This document shows, in pieces, positions 43,476-52,235 of a stretch of 64,000 bases of DNA. Origin of the DNA: CBDFLA01 sp965248915 (lineage in GTDB: Bacteria > Pseudomonadota > Alphaproteobacteria > M2410). The position numbers and the translations under genes are program-made. Every line of letters begins with the position of its first letter. The stretch's first letter is position 1. The notes under the pieces are model-generated. The model was not told the DNA's origin. It worked only from the letters and a program-made list of their open reading frames with translations, and did no database searches. Location: positions 1,860,001 through 1,924,000 of the forward strand of contig OZ252216.1 in NCBI GenBank assembly GCA_965248915.1, in the 5' to 3' direction.

Positions 43476-43718
43476 ATGATCCCACTTTTCGTGATGTTCA
43501 AATGTGAACTGGGCAAGACCTATGACGTCGCCAACGACTTGGTAGACAACATCCAGCAAGTCTCAGAGGTACATTCCATTTCTGGGGAATACGACCTACT
43601 GGTGAAATTCTACTTAGAGAAGGACACGGACATCGGCCACTTCGTCGCAAACGAAGTTCAAACCCGGCCTAACATCCGTGACACTTATACCCTTCTCGCC
43701 CATAACGCCTTCACTTGA
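43476..43718 (+). CDS. stand-alone Lrp/AsnC ligand-binding (RAM) domain protein
   Basis: The 80-residue product from the ATG at 43476 (GGAGG just upstream) is an AsnC-type effector domain without a helix-turn-helix: 'MFKCELGKTYDVANDLV', 'VSEVHSISGEYDLLVKFYL' and 'VQTRPNIRDTYTLLAHNAF'. Such SraA-like proteins form ring oligomers that bind amino acids. It sits 32 bp downstream of kynU and is likely co-transcribed. I infer an effector-binding role linked to tryptophan or kynurenine levels, perhaps by mixing with full-length Lrp proteins. The frame could begin at 43458, but that start has no ribosome binding site. Confidence 0.85.
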   Translation: MIPLFVMFKCELGKTYDVANDLVDNIQQVSEVHSISGEYDLLVKFYLEKDTDIGHFVANEVQTRPNIRDTYTLLAHNAFT

Positions 43719-43732
43719 GGCGCTGAGACGAA

Positions 43733-45811
43733 CTACTCCCAAATCGCGACACGGTCTTCAGGAGCGAAGTACATGCCGTCGCCTTCTTTGACATCGAAAG
43801 CTTCATAGAACTCAGGCATATTCGAGATCGTTTTGACCCGGTACTCCCCAGGGAAATGCGGTCCCCGGATGACCTGGTCGCGCAACGCATCCTCTCTCGT
43901 CTTGATACGACTGGATTGAGCGTAACTGATGAAGAAACGTTGATCACCAGTCAGACCGTCGATGACCGGCGCCTCTTCTCCATTGAGAGACAAGTGGTAG
44001 GCCCGCAACGCTAAGGTGAGACCAGTGAGATCGCCAATGTTTTCACCGAGGTTCAACTCACCGTTAATGAAGACACCTTCAATAGGCTCATAGGCACTGT
44101 ACTGGTCGATGAGCTTTTGAGCCTTCGCTTTGTAGGCGGCAGCATCCTCTTCTGTCCACCAATCTGCGATGTTGCCATCCTTGTCATATTTACGACCTTG
44201 ATCGTCAAAGGCGTGACCGATCTCGTGACCGATCGTCGATCCAATCGCGCCGTAATTGACCGCATCATCCCCGGAAAGAAAAAAGTTTGGGGGCTGCAAA
44301 TACCCAGCTGGGAAAAAGATCTGATTCCGCGCAGGCACATGGAAGGCATTCACGGTTTGAGGGTTCGTTACCCATTCTTCCTTGTCGATCGGTTTGCCAA
44401 GGCGCTTCAGTTCACGGTCATGCACAAATTGGCTTGAGCGCAAGAGGTTGCCCACGATGTCGTCGGGTAGAATCTCGAGCGCTGAATAGTCTTCCCATTT
44501 GTCGGGATACCCAATCATGGGGCCGAGATGTGTGAGTTTCTCCTGAGCGCGCAGTTTCGTCTCATCACTCATCCAATCGAGTCTATCGATGGAGAGTTCA
44601 AACGCGCTGTAGAGATTAGCGACAAGCTCGTCCATGCGCGCTTTAGCTTCAGGCGGAAAGTATTGATCCACATAAACTTTGCCAAGCGCTTCGCCCATGG
44701 CGACATTGATGTCTCGAACTGCTCGTTCCCATTGTTCGGGCTCTTGCGAGGCGCCGTAAAGAACATCAGACAAGAAAACGAAGTTCACCTTACGAATCTC
44801 TTCCGGCAAGTAACGTGCGTAGTTTCGGATAATCCGGAGTTGCGCATAAGCTTTAAGAGTTTCAAGGTCCGTTTCATTCAGAATGCCTTCAAGCGCCGTA
44901 AAATAGGATGGTTGATAGACCCGCACTTCGTCGGTGCTGTGGATCCCAAGCGCATCAAACCAAGTCGTCCAATCAAGGCCCGCAGCAATAGTCGACATCT
45001 CATCAAGTTTGAGAACATTATTTGTTTGACTAACATCTCTGTTCTGAGTACGCGTCCATTGGGCCTCTGCCAACTTCACCTCAAAGTCATAAACCTGCAG
45101 CGCCTTTTCATCACTGCTCTCAATACCTGAGAGCCGAAGGAGATCAGCGAGGTACACCTTGTACGCCGCACGTACCGTGTCGAATTTCTCACCTTCGTCA
45201 AAATAGTACTCCCGGGTTGGGAGGCCAATACCGTCTTGGTAGATCTGTACGATGTAGCGTGTCGACTCTTCCGGGTGAACATAGATGAAGGGCGCAATCG
45301 GTGTTGTGATCCCATCTCGGCTCAACTTGGCCGTATTGAGGAAGTAGGCTTGTTTGTCTGTGATGACCGCGATGTCATCCAACATGCTTTGGATCGGCGT
45401 GGTGCCTTTTTCCTCGATCAGATCACGGTTCAATACGCTCATGTAAAAGTCACGTATCTTTTGCGCCTCAGAGTCTTGCTCAAGATCGTTGCGCGTGAGG
45501 AGATCGTCTAAGAGAACTTTGACCTGTTCGTCGGTTTCTTTGCGCAGTGTCGCAAAACCACCCCAGCGTGTTTGATCATCTGGAATAACCGCCTCAGCTA
45601 CCCACTTACCGTTCACATAAGCCCAAAGATCATCTTGCGGACGAACACTCTGATCCAACAGAGACATATCAAGGCCGGTCTCAATCAACGGCGCGGCTTC
45701 CTCAAGTTCGACCCCTGCAATTGTTTCTTCTTCGACGTCGCTTTGAGGTTCCGAGCACGCCACAAAAAACGACGCAATCGCACTCACTCCTACTATGCCA
45801 AACTTGTTCAT
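43733..45811 (-). CDS. M13 family (neprilysin/PepO-type) zinc metallopeptidase lipoprotein
   Basis: The 692-residue protein has a lipoprotein signal with 'IASFFVACSEP' (lipobox FVAC, Cys about 19). The zinc site is 'GSTIGHEIGHAFDDQGRKYD' (HExxH) with the third ligand Glu in 'LNLGENIGDLTGL'. The substrate-binding 'NAFHVPARNQIFFPA' corresponds to the M13 NAYY/F motif, with His at its fourth position. Family members degrade peptides outside the cytoplasm. The length matches M13 peptidases (about 680-700). It is convergent with the RAM-domain gene (14-bp gap). Confidence 0.94.
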   Translation of the reverse strand: MNKFGIVGVSAIASFFVACSEPQSDVEEETIAGVELEEAAPLIETGLDMSLLDQSVRPQDDLWAYVNGKWVAEAVIPDDQTRWGGFATLRKETDEQVKVLLDDLLTRNDLEQDSEAQKIRDFYMSVLNRDLIEEKGTTPIQSMLDDIAVITDKQAYFLNTAKLSRDGITTPIAPFIYVHPEESTRYIVQIYQDGIGLPTREYYFDEGEKFDTVRAAYKVYLADLLRLSGIESSDEKALQVYDFEVKLAEAQWTRTQNRDVSQTNNVLKLDEMSTIAAGLDWTTWFDALGIHSTDEVRVYQPSYFTALEGILNETDLETLKAYAQLRIIRNYARYLPEEIRKVNFVFLSDVLYGASQEPEQWERAVRDINVAMGEALGKVYVDQYFPPEAKARMDELVANLYSAFELSIDRLDWMSDETKLRAQEKLTHLGPMIGYPDKWEDYSALEILPDDIVGNLLRSSQFVHDRELKRLGKPIDKEEWVTNPQTVNAFHVPARNQIFFPAGYLQPPNFFLSGDDAVNYGAIGSTIGHEIGHAFDDQGRKYDKDGNIADWWTEEDAAAYKAKAQKLIDQYSAYEPIEGVFINGELNLGENIGDLTGLTLALRAYHLSLNGEEAPVIDGLTGDQRFFISYAQSSRIKTREDALRDQVIRGPHFPGEYRVKTISNMPEFYEAFDVKEGDGMYFAPEDRVAIWE

Positions 45812-45969
45812 GATAATCCCCTAAGACGCTGACCGAATATCTTAATTGGACAATGGCTGCGCTCTTTGTCCGCAAATTCGTTTACATAAAAGTGACGCGT
45901 TAAGATGCGTCAATCTGCGAGCGTTATTGACAGATATAGCTCCCCCTCGCAAGTGAACTTTGCTCAATA

Positions 45970-46016
45970 GAAAAGCGCGCTGACAAAACTGCCAACGCGC
46001 TTCTCAGATTTTTTAT
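45970..46016 (-). terminator. strong hairpin terminator between the VOC gene and the M13 peptidase gene
   Basis: The segment 45970-46005 folds into a stem of about 16 bp: AAGCGCG and CGCGCTT form the base, and the inner arms pair with G-T wobbles around a four-base loop. It lies just past the stop of the hppD-linked VOC gene at 46034 (minus strand). On the plus strand TTTTTT follows at about 46010-46015, so it could act in both directions; on the minus strand the tail is TTTTCTATT. Confidence 0.65.
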
Positions 46017-46033
46017 TTGCAAATCGAGTTTAC

Positions 46034-46576
46034 TCAAGCGTCGTTACCAAACTCTTTCTCGTGCATCCACGCCGCATGACGCGGGGCCTTTTTGGTTCGG
46101 CTCCACTCCTCAATCATCTCTGGGGCTACGCGATTGAGCTCTTCAAGCATGCCTTCCTTTGCGGTATTGGCTGCAAGTTCGAGCCGGTGACCATTGGGGT
46201 CGAAGAAGTAAATCGACTGAAAGATCGTATGATCGACAGGGCCGATAACATCTAAGCCGGCCTTTTCAATCTGCTCTTTGGCCGCAAGCAGATCATCCAT
46301 CGTTTCAACCTCAAAGGCGATGTGTTGCACCCATTCTGGTGTATTTGGATCTTTGCCCATGGGGGGCGAATTTGGAACCTCAAAGAACGCAAGCACATTA
46401 CCCATTCCTGCATCCATAAAAATGTGCATGTACGGATCGGGTTCCTTAGTTGAGGGCACCTGATCTTCGGCGATTGCCAGCACGAAATCCATGTTCAACA
46501 CATCTTTGTAAAACGCGACGGTTTCTTTGGCATCGTTACACCGATAGGCGACATGATGTATGCGCTTGATGTTCAT
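46034..46576 (-). CDS. VOC-family dioxygenase-like protein linked to hppD
   Basis: The 180-residue protein has a single VOC unit of about 140 residues: 'RIHHVAYRCNDAKETVAFY' supplies the first metal-ligand His, 'EWVQHIAFEVETMDDL' the second and 'YFFDPNGHRLELA' the Glu. All three ligands of an extradiol dioxygenase-type site therefore seem present. A helical C-terminal extension ('APEMIEEWSRTKKAPR') is added. It follows hppD by 29 bp, so a role in aromatic amino-acid breakdown is likely, but the substrate is not clear. Glyoxalase-like activity is an alternative. Confidence 0.82.
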   Translation of the reverse strand: MNIKRIHHVAYRCNDAKETVAFYKDVLNMDFVLAIAEDQVPSTKEPDPYMHIFMDAGMGNVLAFFEVPNSPPMGKDPNTPEWVQHIAFEVETMDDLLAAKEQIEKAGLDVIGPVDHTIFQSIYFFDPNGHRLELAANTAKEGMLEELNRVAPEMIEEWSRTKKAPRHAAWMHEKEFGNDA

Positions 46577-46605
46577 CGGGACTTCCTTCTGTGATGCGGC
46601 AGAAC

Positions 46606-47688
46606 TTAATCCGCACTGTCTTCCTTGATGATACCACGACGAATTTGATCGCGCTCCATTGATTCAAAGAGTGCCTTGAAATTGCCTTCACCAAAGCCTT
46701 CATCCTTCTTACGCTGGATGATTTCAATGAACACAGGGCCTAGAAGCGTTTCTGTGAATATTTGCAAAAGCAGCTTGTTGTCGCCTTCCGTTGAACCATC
46801 AAGAAGGATTCCACGCTTTTGAAGTTCCTCAACCGGCTCACCATGCCCTGGCAGACGTGTTTCGAGGTCTTCGTAGTAAGTGTCTGGCGGCGGGGTCATG
46901 AAAGGCAACCCATTTGCCTTGAGTTGGTCCCAAGTGGCAAAGATATCGTCGGTGGTCAACGCGATATGTTGAATGCCTTCCCCATTATAGTCCATGAGAA
47001 ATTCTTCGATTTGACCGGTTCCGTTTGAAGCCTCCTCGTTCAAGGGAATTCTGATCTTCTCATCCGGCGCACTCATGGCGCGAGACAACAGACCTGTTTG
47101 CTGGCCCTTGATATCAAAGTAGCGAATCTCGCGGAAGCTGAAGATCGTTTCATAGAACTTCGCCCAATGGTCCATGCGACCTTTGTATACATTGTGAGTC
47201 AGGTGATCGATTTCATAGAGCCCACAACCTTTTGGGCGGCGGTCAGCGTCGGGAAAAAATTCAAAGTCAATGTCATAGATCGAACTACCATCATCGTAGC
47301 GATCGATCATATAGAGCGGTGCGTTACCAATGCCCTTAATGGCAGGAAGGCGAACTTCCATAGGTCCTGTCGGAATATCCATCGGTTGAGCGCCGAGCTC
47401 TAAGGCTCTGTGATACGCCATGTGCGCATCCTTAACCCGGAATGCCAAACCACATGCCCCGGGGCCATGCTCTTCGGCATAATAGGCACTGAGGCTTTTC
47501 GGTTCGTTGTTCAAAATGAAGTTAGCGCCGCCTTGACGATAGAGTGTCACGTCTTTGGAGCGATGGCGTGCAATCGGCGAGAACCCGAGCTTGCGAAATG
47601 TGTCGTCAAGAATCTTCGGGTCCGACGCACTGAACTCAACAAACTCAAATCCATCCAACCCCATTGGGTTTTCAAAAGTCTCAGACAT
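46606..47688 (-). CDS. hppD: 4-hydroxyphenylpyruvate dioxygenase
   Basis: The 360-residue non-haem iron enzyme converts 4-hydroxyphenylpyruvate to homogentisate in tyrosine catabolism. The iron triad is visible: His in 'YEIDHLTHNV', His in 'EGIQHIALTTDDI' and Glu in 'GPVFIEIIQRK'. The C-terminal 'EGFGEGNFKALFESME' is characteristic. The ATG at 47688 has AAGGAGA 6 bases upstream and opens 'MSETFENPMGLDGFEFVEF'; a longer frame to 47748 is not needed. The divergent Lrp gene at 48048 is a candidate regulator. Homogentisate dioxygenase and later steps are not in the window. Confidence 0.96.
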   Translation of the reverse strand: MSETFENPMGLDGFEFVEFSASDPKILDDTFRKLGFSPIARHRSKDVTLYRQGGANFILNNEPKSLSAYYAEEHGPGACGLAFRVKDAHMAYHRALELGAQPMDIPTGPMEVRLPAIKGIGNAPLYMIDRYDDGSSIYDIDFEFFPDADRRPKGCGLYEIDHLTHNVYKGRMDHWAKFYETIFSFREIRYFDIKGQQTGLLSRAMSAPDEKIRIPLNEEASNGTGQIEEFLMDYNGEGIQHIALTTDDIFATWDQLKANGLPFMTPPPDTYYEDLETRLPGHGEPVEELQKRGILLDGSTEGDNKLLLQIFTETLLGPVFIEIIQRKKDEGFGEGNFKALFESMERDQIRRGIIKEDSAD

Positions 47689-48047
47689 TGCTCTCTCCTT
47701 GTCTCGTCCCGCGGCCCGGGATGCATTCAAAGACAGATCAGGCACCAAGCGCTCATTTGCCTCGCCCCAAACTGGCTACGCGATAATTTTCTGACAGGTC
47801 GAAGCGACACTCCAACAGATTTGTCAGAATGCCGTGACAGGGACAGTATGCCATCCCTATCTGGATTTTCGGTCCAACTTACATGCGAACCGCTCTTAGT
47901 TTGCACGATATGTTGCAGTTTACCGCCAATTATGAAACAAATATATATTCCTCAATCATTGATGGGACCATTCCCCCCGAATGAAGGGACTCTGCAAATG
48001 ATTGATTCCAGGACTCTAGCGATTCTCCGAAGACTTACGAGCGCCAC
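47689..48047. promoter_or_regulatory. hppD-lrp divergent control region with inverted repeats
   Basis: This 359-bp divergent interval holds no gene. It contains TTCTGACA (47789-47796) and its exact complement TGTCAGAA (47822-47829), spaced 33 bp centre to centre, about three helical turns. It also contains the palindrome TCAAT-C-ATTGA (47952-47962). Lrp-type proteins bind such phased sites, and the divergent Lrp gene is the natural candidate. No unambiguous sigma-70 promoter stands out. Confidence 0.45.
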
Positions 48048-48512
48048 ATGCAACTGACCTCTTCAGACCTGAAACTCCTCGATGCCTTGCAGCAGGACGC
48101 CTCCATGCCTCAACAAGAGTTGGCCGACATTGCTGGCATTTCCAAAACCTCTTGTTGGCGGCGCGTTCGCGAATTGGAAGAAGCGGGTATCATCCTAAAA
48201 CGCACCACCCTTCTCGATGCAAAGAAGCTGGGTATGGGCATTCATGTCTTGGTCAGCGTCTCCATGGTCGCACACGAGGATAAAGTGCGGGAGGCTTTCG
48301 AACGTCATGTCTTAACCCTTGATGGCGTCATCGAGTGTCATTCCGTGTCCGGGGATTGGGACTACCTACTTCACGTCATTACCGACAGCATCGATACCTA
48401 CAATGAGTTTCTCAATCACGAACTCCTTAGCCATGACTCGGTTCGATCTGCAAGCTCTAGCTTCTCGCTTAAGCAAATCAAATACACAACACGTCTCCCT
48501 CTTAAACCGTAA
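48048..48512 (+). CDS. Lrp/AsnC-family transcriptional regulator
   Basis: The 154-residue protein has an N-terminal helix-turn-helix ('DLKLLDALQQDASMPQQELA', then 'ISKTSCWRRVRELEEAGI') and a C-terminal RAM domain with 'VIECHSVSGDWDYLLHVIT'. Length and layout match Lrp/AsnC regulators, which respond to amino acids. It is divergent from hppD, so it probably controls tyrosine catabolism, as HpdR-type regulators do. The FNT channel gene follows after about 25 bp and may be co-transcribed. Confidence 0.94.
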   Translation: MQLTSSDLKLLDALQQDASMPQQELADIAGISKTSCWRRVRELEEAGIILKRTTLLDAKKLGMGIHVLVSVSMVAHEDKVREAFERHVLTLDGVIECHSVSGDWDYLLHVITDSIDTYNEFLNHELLSHDSVRSASSSFSLKQIKYTTRLPLKP

Positions 48513-48537
48513 ACCAAACCGCCAAAGGGTGGGCTCA

Positions 48538-49350
48538 ATGACCCAAGAAATTGACGCGCAACCGAAGCCCCTCATGCTCGGCATTGACGCTTACTCACCA
48601 GCAGAAATCGCCGAACGTGTCGAGAGGATCGGTGTCACGAAGGCCCAACTCCCTTTGCTGCCGACGCTCGCCTTGGGAGTTCTCGCAGGTGCCTTCATCG
48701 CCTTCGGCGCTATGTTCTTCACGCTGGTCATGACGGAAAGTGGATTGGGGTATGGCCCAAGTCGCCTCCTGGGAGGCGTTGCATTCTCACTCGGCCTCAT
48801 ATTCGTTGTCATTGGCGGTGCCGAACTCTTTACCGGCAACAACCTCATTGTCATGGCTTGGGCCGACAAGAAGGTGAAAACACGGGATCTCCTGCGAAAT
48901 TGGGGGATTGTATATGTGGCCAACTTCATTGGAGCGATCGGGTGCGTTATCCTCATCTATCTGTCTGGCATTTTGGAGATGAACAACGGCGCTATGGCCC
49001 AAACCGCGGCAAACATTGCCACGTCAAAAGTCAACCTAACCTGGCTTGAGGCATTCACGCGAGGCATCTTGTGCAACACGCTGGTCTGCTTGGCTGTTTG
49101 GCTTTGTTTTGCGGCACACACGGTTTCCGGCAAAATTTTGTCGATCCTCTTTCCCATTTCAGCGTTTGTTGCCCTCGGGTTCGAGCACTCGGTCGCCAAT
49201 ATGTATTTGATCCCGGTCGGATGGTTGACCGGCGCGGACGTTTCGCTCGTGAGCTTTGCCGCCAATCTCATTCCGGTTACGTTAGGAAACATTATCGGCG
49301 GCAGCCTTTTCGTCGCCCTCACCTACTGGGTCATCTATTTGAGAAAGTGA
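48538..49350 (+). CDS. formate/nitrite transporter (FNT) family channel
   Basis: The 270-residue protein has about six membrane helices and the FNT signature 'AELFTGNNLIVMAWADKK' near 95, followed by 'NWGIVYVANFIGAIGC' and 'CNTLVCLAVWLCFAAHT'. FNT channels pass formate, nitrite or hydrosulfide. KynB upstream releases formate, so formate export is a reasonable guess, though the genes are 6 kb apart. The ATG at 48538 is chosen because the cytoplasmic N-terminal region starts there; the same frame is open further back inside the Lrp gene, but only as a shadow. Confidence 0.92.
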   Translation: MTQEIDAQPKPLMLGIDAYSPAEIAERVERIGVTKAQLPLLPTLALGVLAGAFIAFGAMFFTLVMTESGLGYGPSRLLGGVAFSLGLIFVVIGGAELFTGNNLIVMAWADKKVKTRDLLRNWGIVYVANFIGAIGCVILIYLSGILEMNNGAMAQTAANIATSKVNLTWLEAFTRGILCNTLVCLAVWLCFAAHTVSGKILSILFPISAFVALGFEHSVANMYLIPVGWLTGADVSLVSFAANLIPVTLGNIIGGSLFVALTYWVIYLRK

Positions 49351-49354
49351 CATC

Positions 49355-50107
49355 ATGTCTGAAACATCGCTGAACAGCGAACAGCTCGGTTCCTTCGGAA
49401 GAGACGGATATGTTGTCGTGCCAAACGTGGTTCCTTCTCACCTCCTTGAGGAAGCTCTCTTGGAAGTTGACCGCCAAGTTGAAACCGATCCGCCTCCCCT
49501 TGATCACACAGGATTTCACTTCTGTTGGTGCAATGAATTCACTAGTACCAACCCAATGCTTCGGTGCCTGACAGACAGCACCGCATATCAACTTGCTCAA
49601 TCGGCGATATTGCCGAAACAACTCACCTTGCCAGATCTCATCCAAATCGCTCTAAACATCCCACCATGGGATCATATCCCCGGTGGCCCACACTTGGACG
49701 GTTTGACGCCCCCTGCAGAAGATGGTCGTCCCGGTACATTCACTTTTCTGGCAGGTATTTTCCTGACCGATCAAAGCGAGGAGAACATGGGAAACGTTTG
49801 GGTTTGGCCGGGCAGTCACCGCGTTAATGCCGAATACTTCACAGATCATGGGCCGGAAGCTCTATTGGTGCATGCGCCTTATCCACCTACCGCGCATCCG
49901 CTGCCACCGCACCCCATCACAGGAAAAGCGGGAGATCTGTTCTTGGCCCACTACCTCCTCGGCCACAATATTGGCGGCAATCTTTCTGATCAAACCCGCA
50001 AGGTTTTGTACTTTCGCCTTCGCACAACCGATCACCAAAAAAACTGGAAAGATTGCGTCACAGACCCATTCTTCGAATTCGAGCCGGTTCGTGAATTCGA
50101 ACGGTAA
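49355..50107 (+). CDS. PhyH-family Fe(II)/2-oxoglutarate dioxygenase
   Basis: The 250-residue product is a phytanoyl-CoA dioxygenase-like enzyme. The metal-binding HxD is in 'GGPHLDGLTPPAED', the distal His in 'LAHYLLGHNIGGN', and the 2-oxoglutarate Arg may be that of 'YFRLRTTDH'. 'GNVWVWPGSHRVNAEYF' is a typical PhyH segment. The substrate is unknown. The start follows the FNT stop by 4 bp, so lrp, the FNT gene and this gene look like one operon. Confidence 0.88.
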   Translation: MSETSLNSEQLGSFGRDGYVVVPNVVPSHLLEEALLEVDRQVETDPPPLDHTGFHFCWCNEFTSTNPMLRCLTDSTAYQLAQSAILPKQLTLPDLIQIALNIPPWDHIPGGPHLDGLTPPAEDGRPGTFTFLAGIFLTDQSEENMGNVWVWPGSHRVNAEYFTDHGPEALLVHAPYPPTAHPLPPHPITGKAGDLFLAHYLLGHNIGGNLSDQTRKVLYFRLRTTDHQKNWKDCVTDPFFEFEPVREFER

Positions 50108-50154
50108 CCGTCTCTTGCAGACATGAAAAACGGCCTTAGGTCCTGCAAAAACGC

Positions 50155-50676
50155 TCACTTCACATTTCGAACCGCATTCTGTTTCGCTTCATGTGCGGCA
50201 CTCAGAGCATTGGACAGCGTATTGAACGCCCGCTGTTGCTTTTGCAGAGCGTCTTGCATCGCGACCAATTGCGTCTGCATTTCACTTCCAAGTCCCTCAT
50301 ACTCTTCTTCCAACTTGGAAAGTTGGATTTCCAACCCGGAAACATCCTCCGTCGATGCCGCAACACTCAAAGAAGTACGCGCCTGAGAAATCTCAGTCCG
50401 TTTTTCATTCCGCTTGTTCTGGAGATCAACAATGCCGTCCATCAGAGCGTCCACCTCAGCACCTTCTTTTTCATATTGAGATTGCAGAATAGCTTCCTGA
50501 GCAACTTTGACATACGGCCGTTTGTTCAGCTTCATCACCTTCTTTGGATCGATTTCTTGCGGAGCAGTTTCTTTCACAACCTCAACTTCTGCAAAGGAAC
50601 GATCTGAAAGGCTACTCAACACAAAACAGGCCGAAACGATGAACGACAACGTTGTGATTTTAGATTGATTTCCCAT
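50155..50676 (-). CDS. secreted coiled-coil protein, unassigned
   Basis: From the ATG at 50676 (GGAGG upstream) the 173-residue product has a signal peptide ('ITTLSFIVSACFVLSSLSD'). A long polar helical region follows, from about 65 to the end, dominated by Glu, Gln and Lys ('VDLQNKRNEKRTEISQA', 'LEIQLSKLEEEYEGLGS', 'MQDALQKQQRAF'), and is probably a coiled coil. I recognise no family. It could be a periplasmic adaptor or scaffold protein. The gene is alone on its strand and converges on the PhyH gene. Confidence 0.7.
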   Translation of the reverse strand: MGNQSKITTLSFIVSACFVLSSLSDRSFAEVEVVKETAPQEIDPKKVMKLNKRPYVKVAQEAILQSQYEKEGAEVDALMDGIVDLQNKRNEKRTEISQARTSLSVAASTEDVSGLEIQLSKLEEEYEGLGSEMQTQLVAMQDALQKQQRAFNTLSNALSAAHEAKQNAVRNVK

Positions 50677-50999
50677 GACCGCCTCCAAATTAGGTGTTGG
50701 GATCACTCTATCATGCAATGGGGACAAGACCTATGCCACTGAAGAAAAGACCGCGTATGGACGAGAGGGCAAGCCAGCTTCAGGTCATTTTCCGACATAG
50801 AACAAGCTCTCATCGAAATCAATGTCAAAACGAGAGAACCGATCAAGTGCATCCAAATCGACAATATTAGTAAACCCCTTAGCGCATGAGTGACACTTAG
50901 TTTGCAGAGCACCTCAACATTCATTTGTCTAACATCAAAGCTTTGAAACTTGCGGAGACTTAACTACCATCGTCAGATCAAACGCACAGATGGACAAAC
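50677..50999. other. 323-bp intergenic interval
   Basis: I see no gene, repeat or strong hairpin here. The two flanking genes diverge, so both promoters must lie inside it, but no box pair stands out. The small frames in it have no ribosome binding site. Confidence 0.4.
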
Positions 51000-52235
51000 A
51001 TGCGACACATCTTTTCAGTCATAACTTTTACCATGATCTTCTCATTCTCTGCATTTGGGAAAGATGAAAGCAACATTACGATCACAAAACTCTCGAAACA
51101 CATCTACAAGATCACAGCCGTAGAAAGATTTGACGTCAATTTTGTCGCCTCAATCGGCCCAGACGGAATTCTTCTTGTTGACACAGGTTTCAAGTCAACC
51201 GCCGAAGAACTCCAATCCGCGCTGCGAGCAATAAGCAAAGCTGGCGTAAAGTTCGTGATCAATTCTCACGGTCACATAGACCACACTGGTGGAAATTCTC
51301 TCTTTGGCAAAGATGCAACCATCATCTCTCACGTCAATCTGCCAAAAAAGATCAATAAGGGGCCATACATACTCGAAGAACATACATCGGACGCCTACCC
51401 CGAATGGACCATCGAAAGCACAATGAAAATCTATTTCAATGGCGAAGAAATCAGAGTGTTTTCACTTCCAGGTAGCCACGACAATGACGATCTTATGGTC
51501 CACTTTACGGAGTCAAAAATCGCTTACATGGGAGACATCGCTTACGGCTTGAACTATCCCACCTATGATGCCGCAACCGCCGACGCCACGCTCTATGCAG
51601 AGGTTGTCAAACGTGCCATCGCCCTCCTTCCGAACAACACATTAGTAGTATCTGGACACGGCAAGGATTGCACAATGAAGGAAATGCGCGAGTATCAAAA
51701 GATGTTGGCAGAAACGACGCGCATCGTTTTGGAAGAGGTCGCGAAAGGAAAGACAGCGGACGATATTCCTGTTGAGATGTTGGGACCATGGGCCGAGTAT
51801 GGCGGACAGTATCAAGGGGCCAAAGGTTGGATACGTGCTTTGGTCGAAAGCGCCATGCGAATCGACGAACCGGTTATCGATACGATCAAACCCATGTACT
51901 TAGAGAGAAAAGAAAACGGTATTCACGCCGCTATCTACGCATTCAATGAGATACAAAAAACCACAGACCAAGAGCTCTATCTTGATCTCTACATTTTCGG
52001 CACACATCTCCTGAAGCACGAAGAATGGAATGACGCTCTGCAGATCTTCGAGCTGGCAAATTCAGCATACCCAGACAATCCATATTTTTGGTATTTCTTG
52101 TTTCTACAAGGTGAAGCCCACTTAGGTGCAGGCAATATCGGGGCAGCAATAGAAAAATTTGAAGCATGTTTGCATCTGAACCCCGACCACAAGAAGTCTC
52201 AAGAAATGTTAGACAAACTAACAGGAGGTAAATAG
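51000..52235 (+). CDS. exported MBL-fold metallo-hydrolase with C-terminal TPR-like helices
   Basis: The 411-residue product has a signal peptide ('IFSVITFTMIFSFSAFG') and a metallo-beta-lactamase fold. The first metal site is 'NSHGHIDHTGGN' (HxHxDH), the later His in 'PGSHDNDDLMVHF', the bridging Asp in 'YMGDIAYG' and the final His in 'VVSGHGKDC'. The last 110 residues form alternating helices ('LLKHEEWNDALQIFELANSA', 'GAAIEKFEACLHLNPDHKKS') like two TPR units. Such enzymes hydrolyse diverse substrates, including lactams, lactones and phosphodiesters; none can be inferred. The gene is alone. Confidence 0.9.
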   Translation: MRHIFSVITFTMIFSFSAFGKDESNITITKLSKHIYKITAVERFDVNFVASIGPDGILLVDTGFKSTAEELQSALRAISKAGVKFVINSHGHIDHTGGNSLFGKDATIISHVNLPKKINKGPYILEEHTSDAYPEWTIESTMKIYFNGEEIRVFSLPGSHDNDDLMVHFTESKIAYMGDIAYGLNYPTYDAATADATLYAEVVKRAIALLPNNTLVVSGHGKDCTMKEMREYQKMLAETTRIVLEEVAKGKTADDIPVEMLGPWAEYGGQYQGAKGWIRALVESAMRIDEPVIDTIKPMYLERKENGIHAAIYAFNEIQKTTDQELYLDLYIFGTHLLKHEEWNDALQIFELANSAYPDNPYFWYFLFLQGEAHLGAGNIGAAIEKFEACLHLNPDHKKSQEMLDKLTGGK

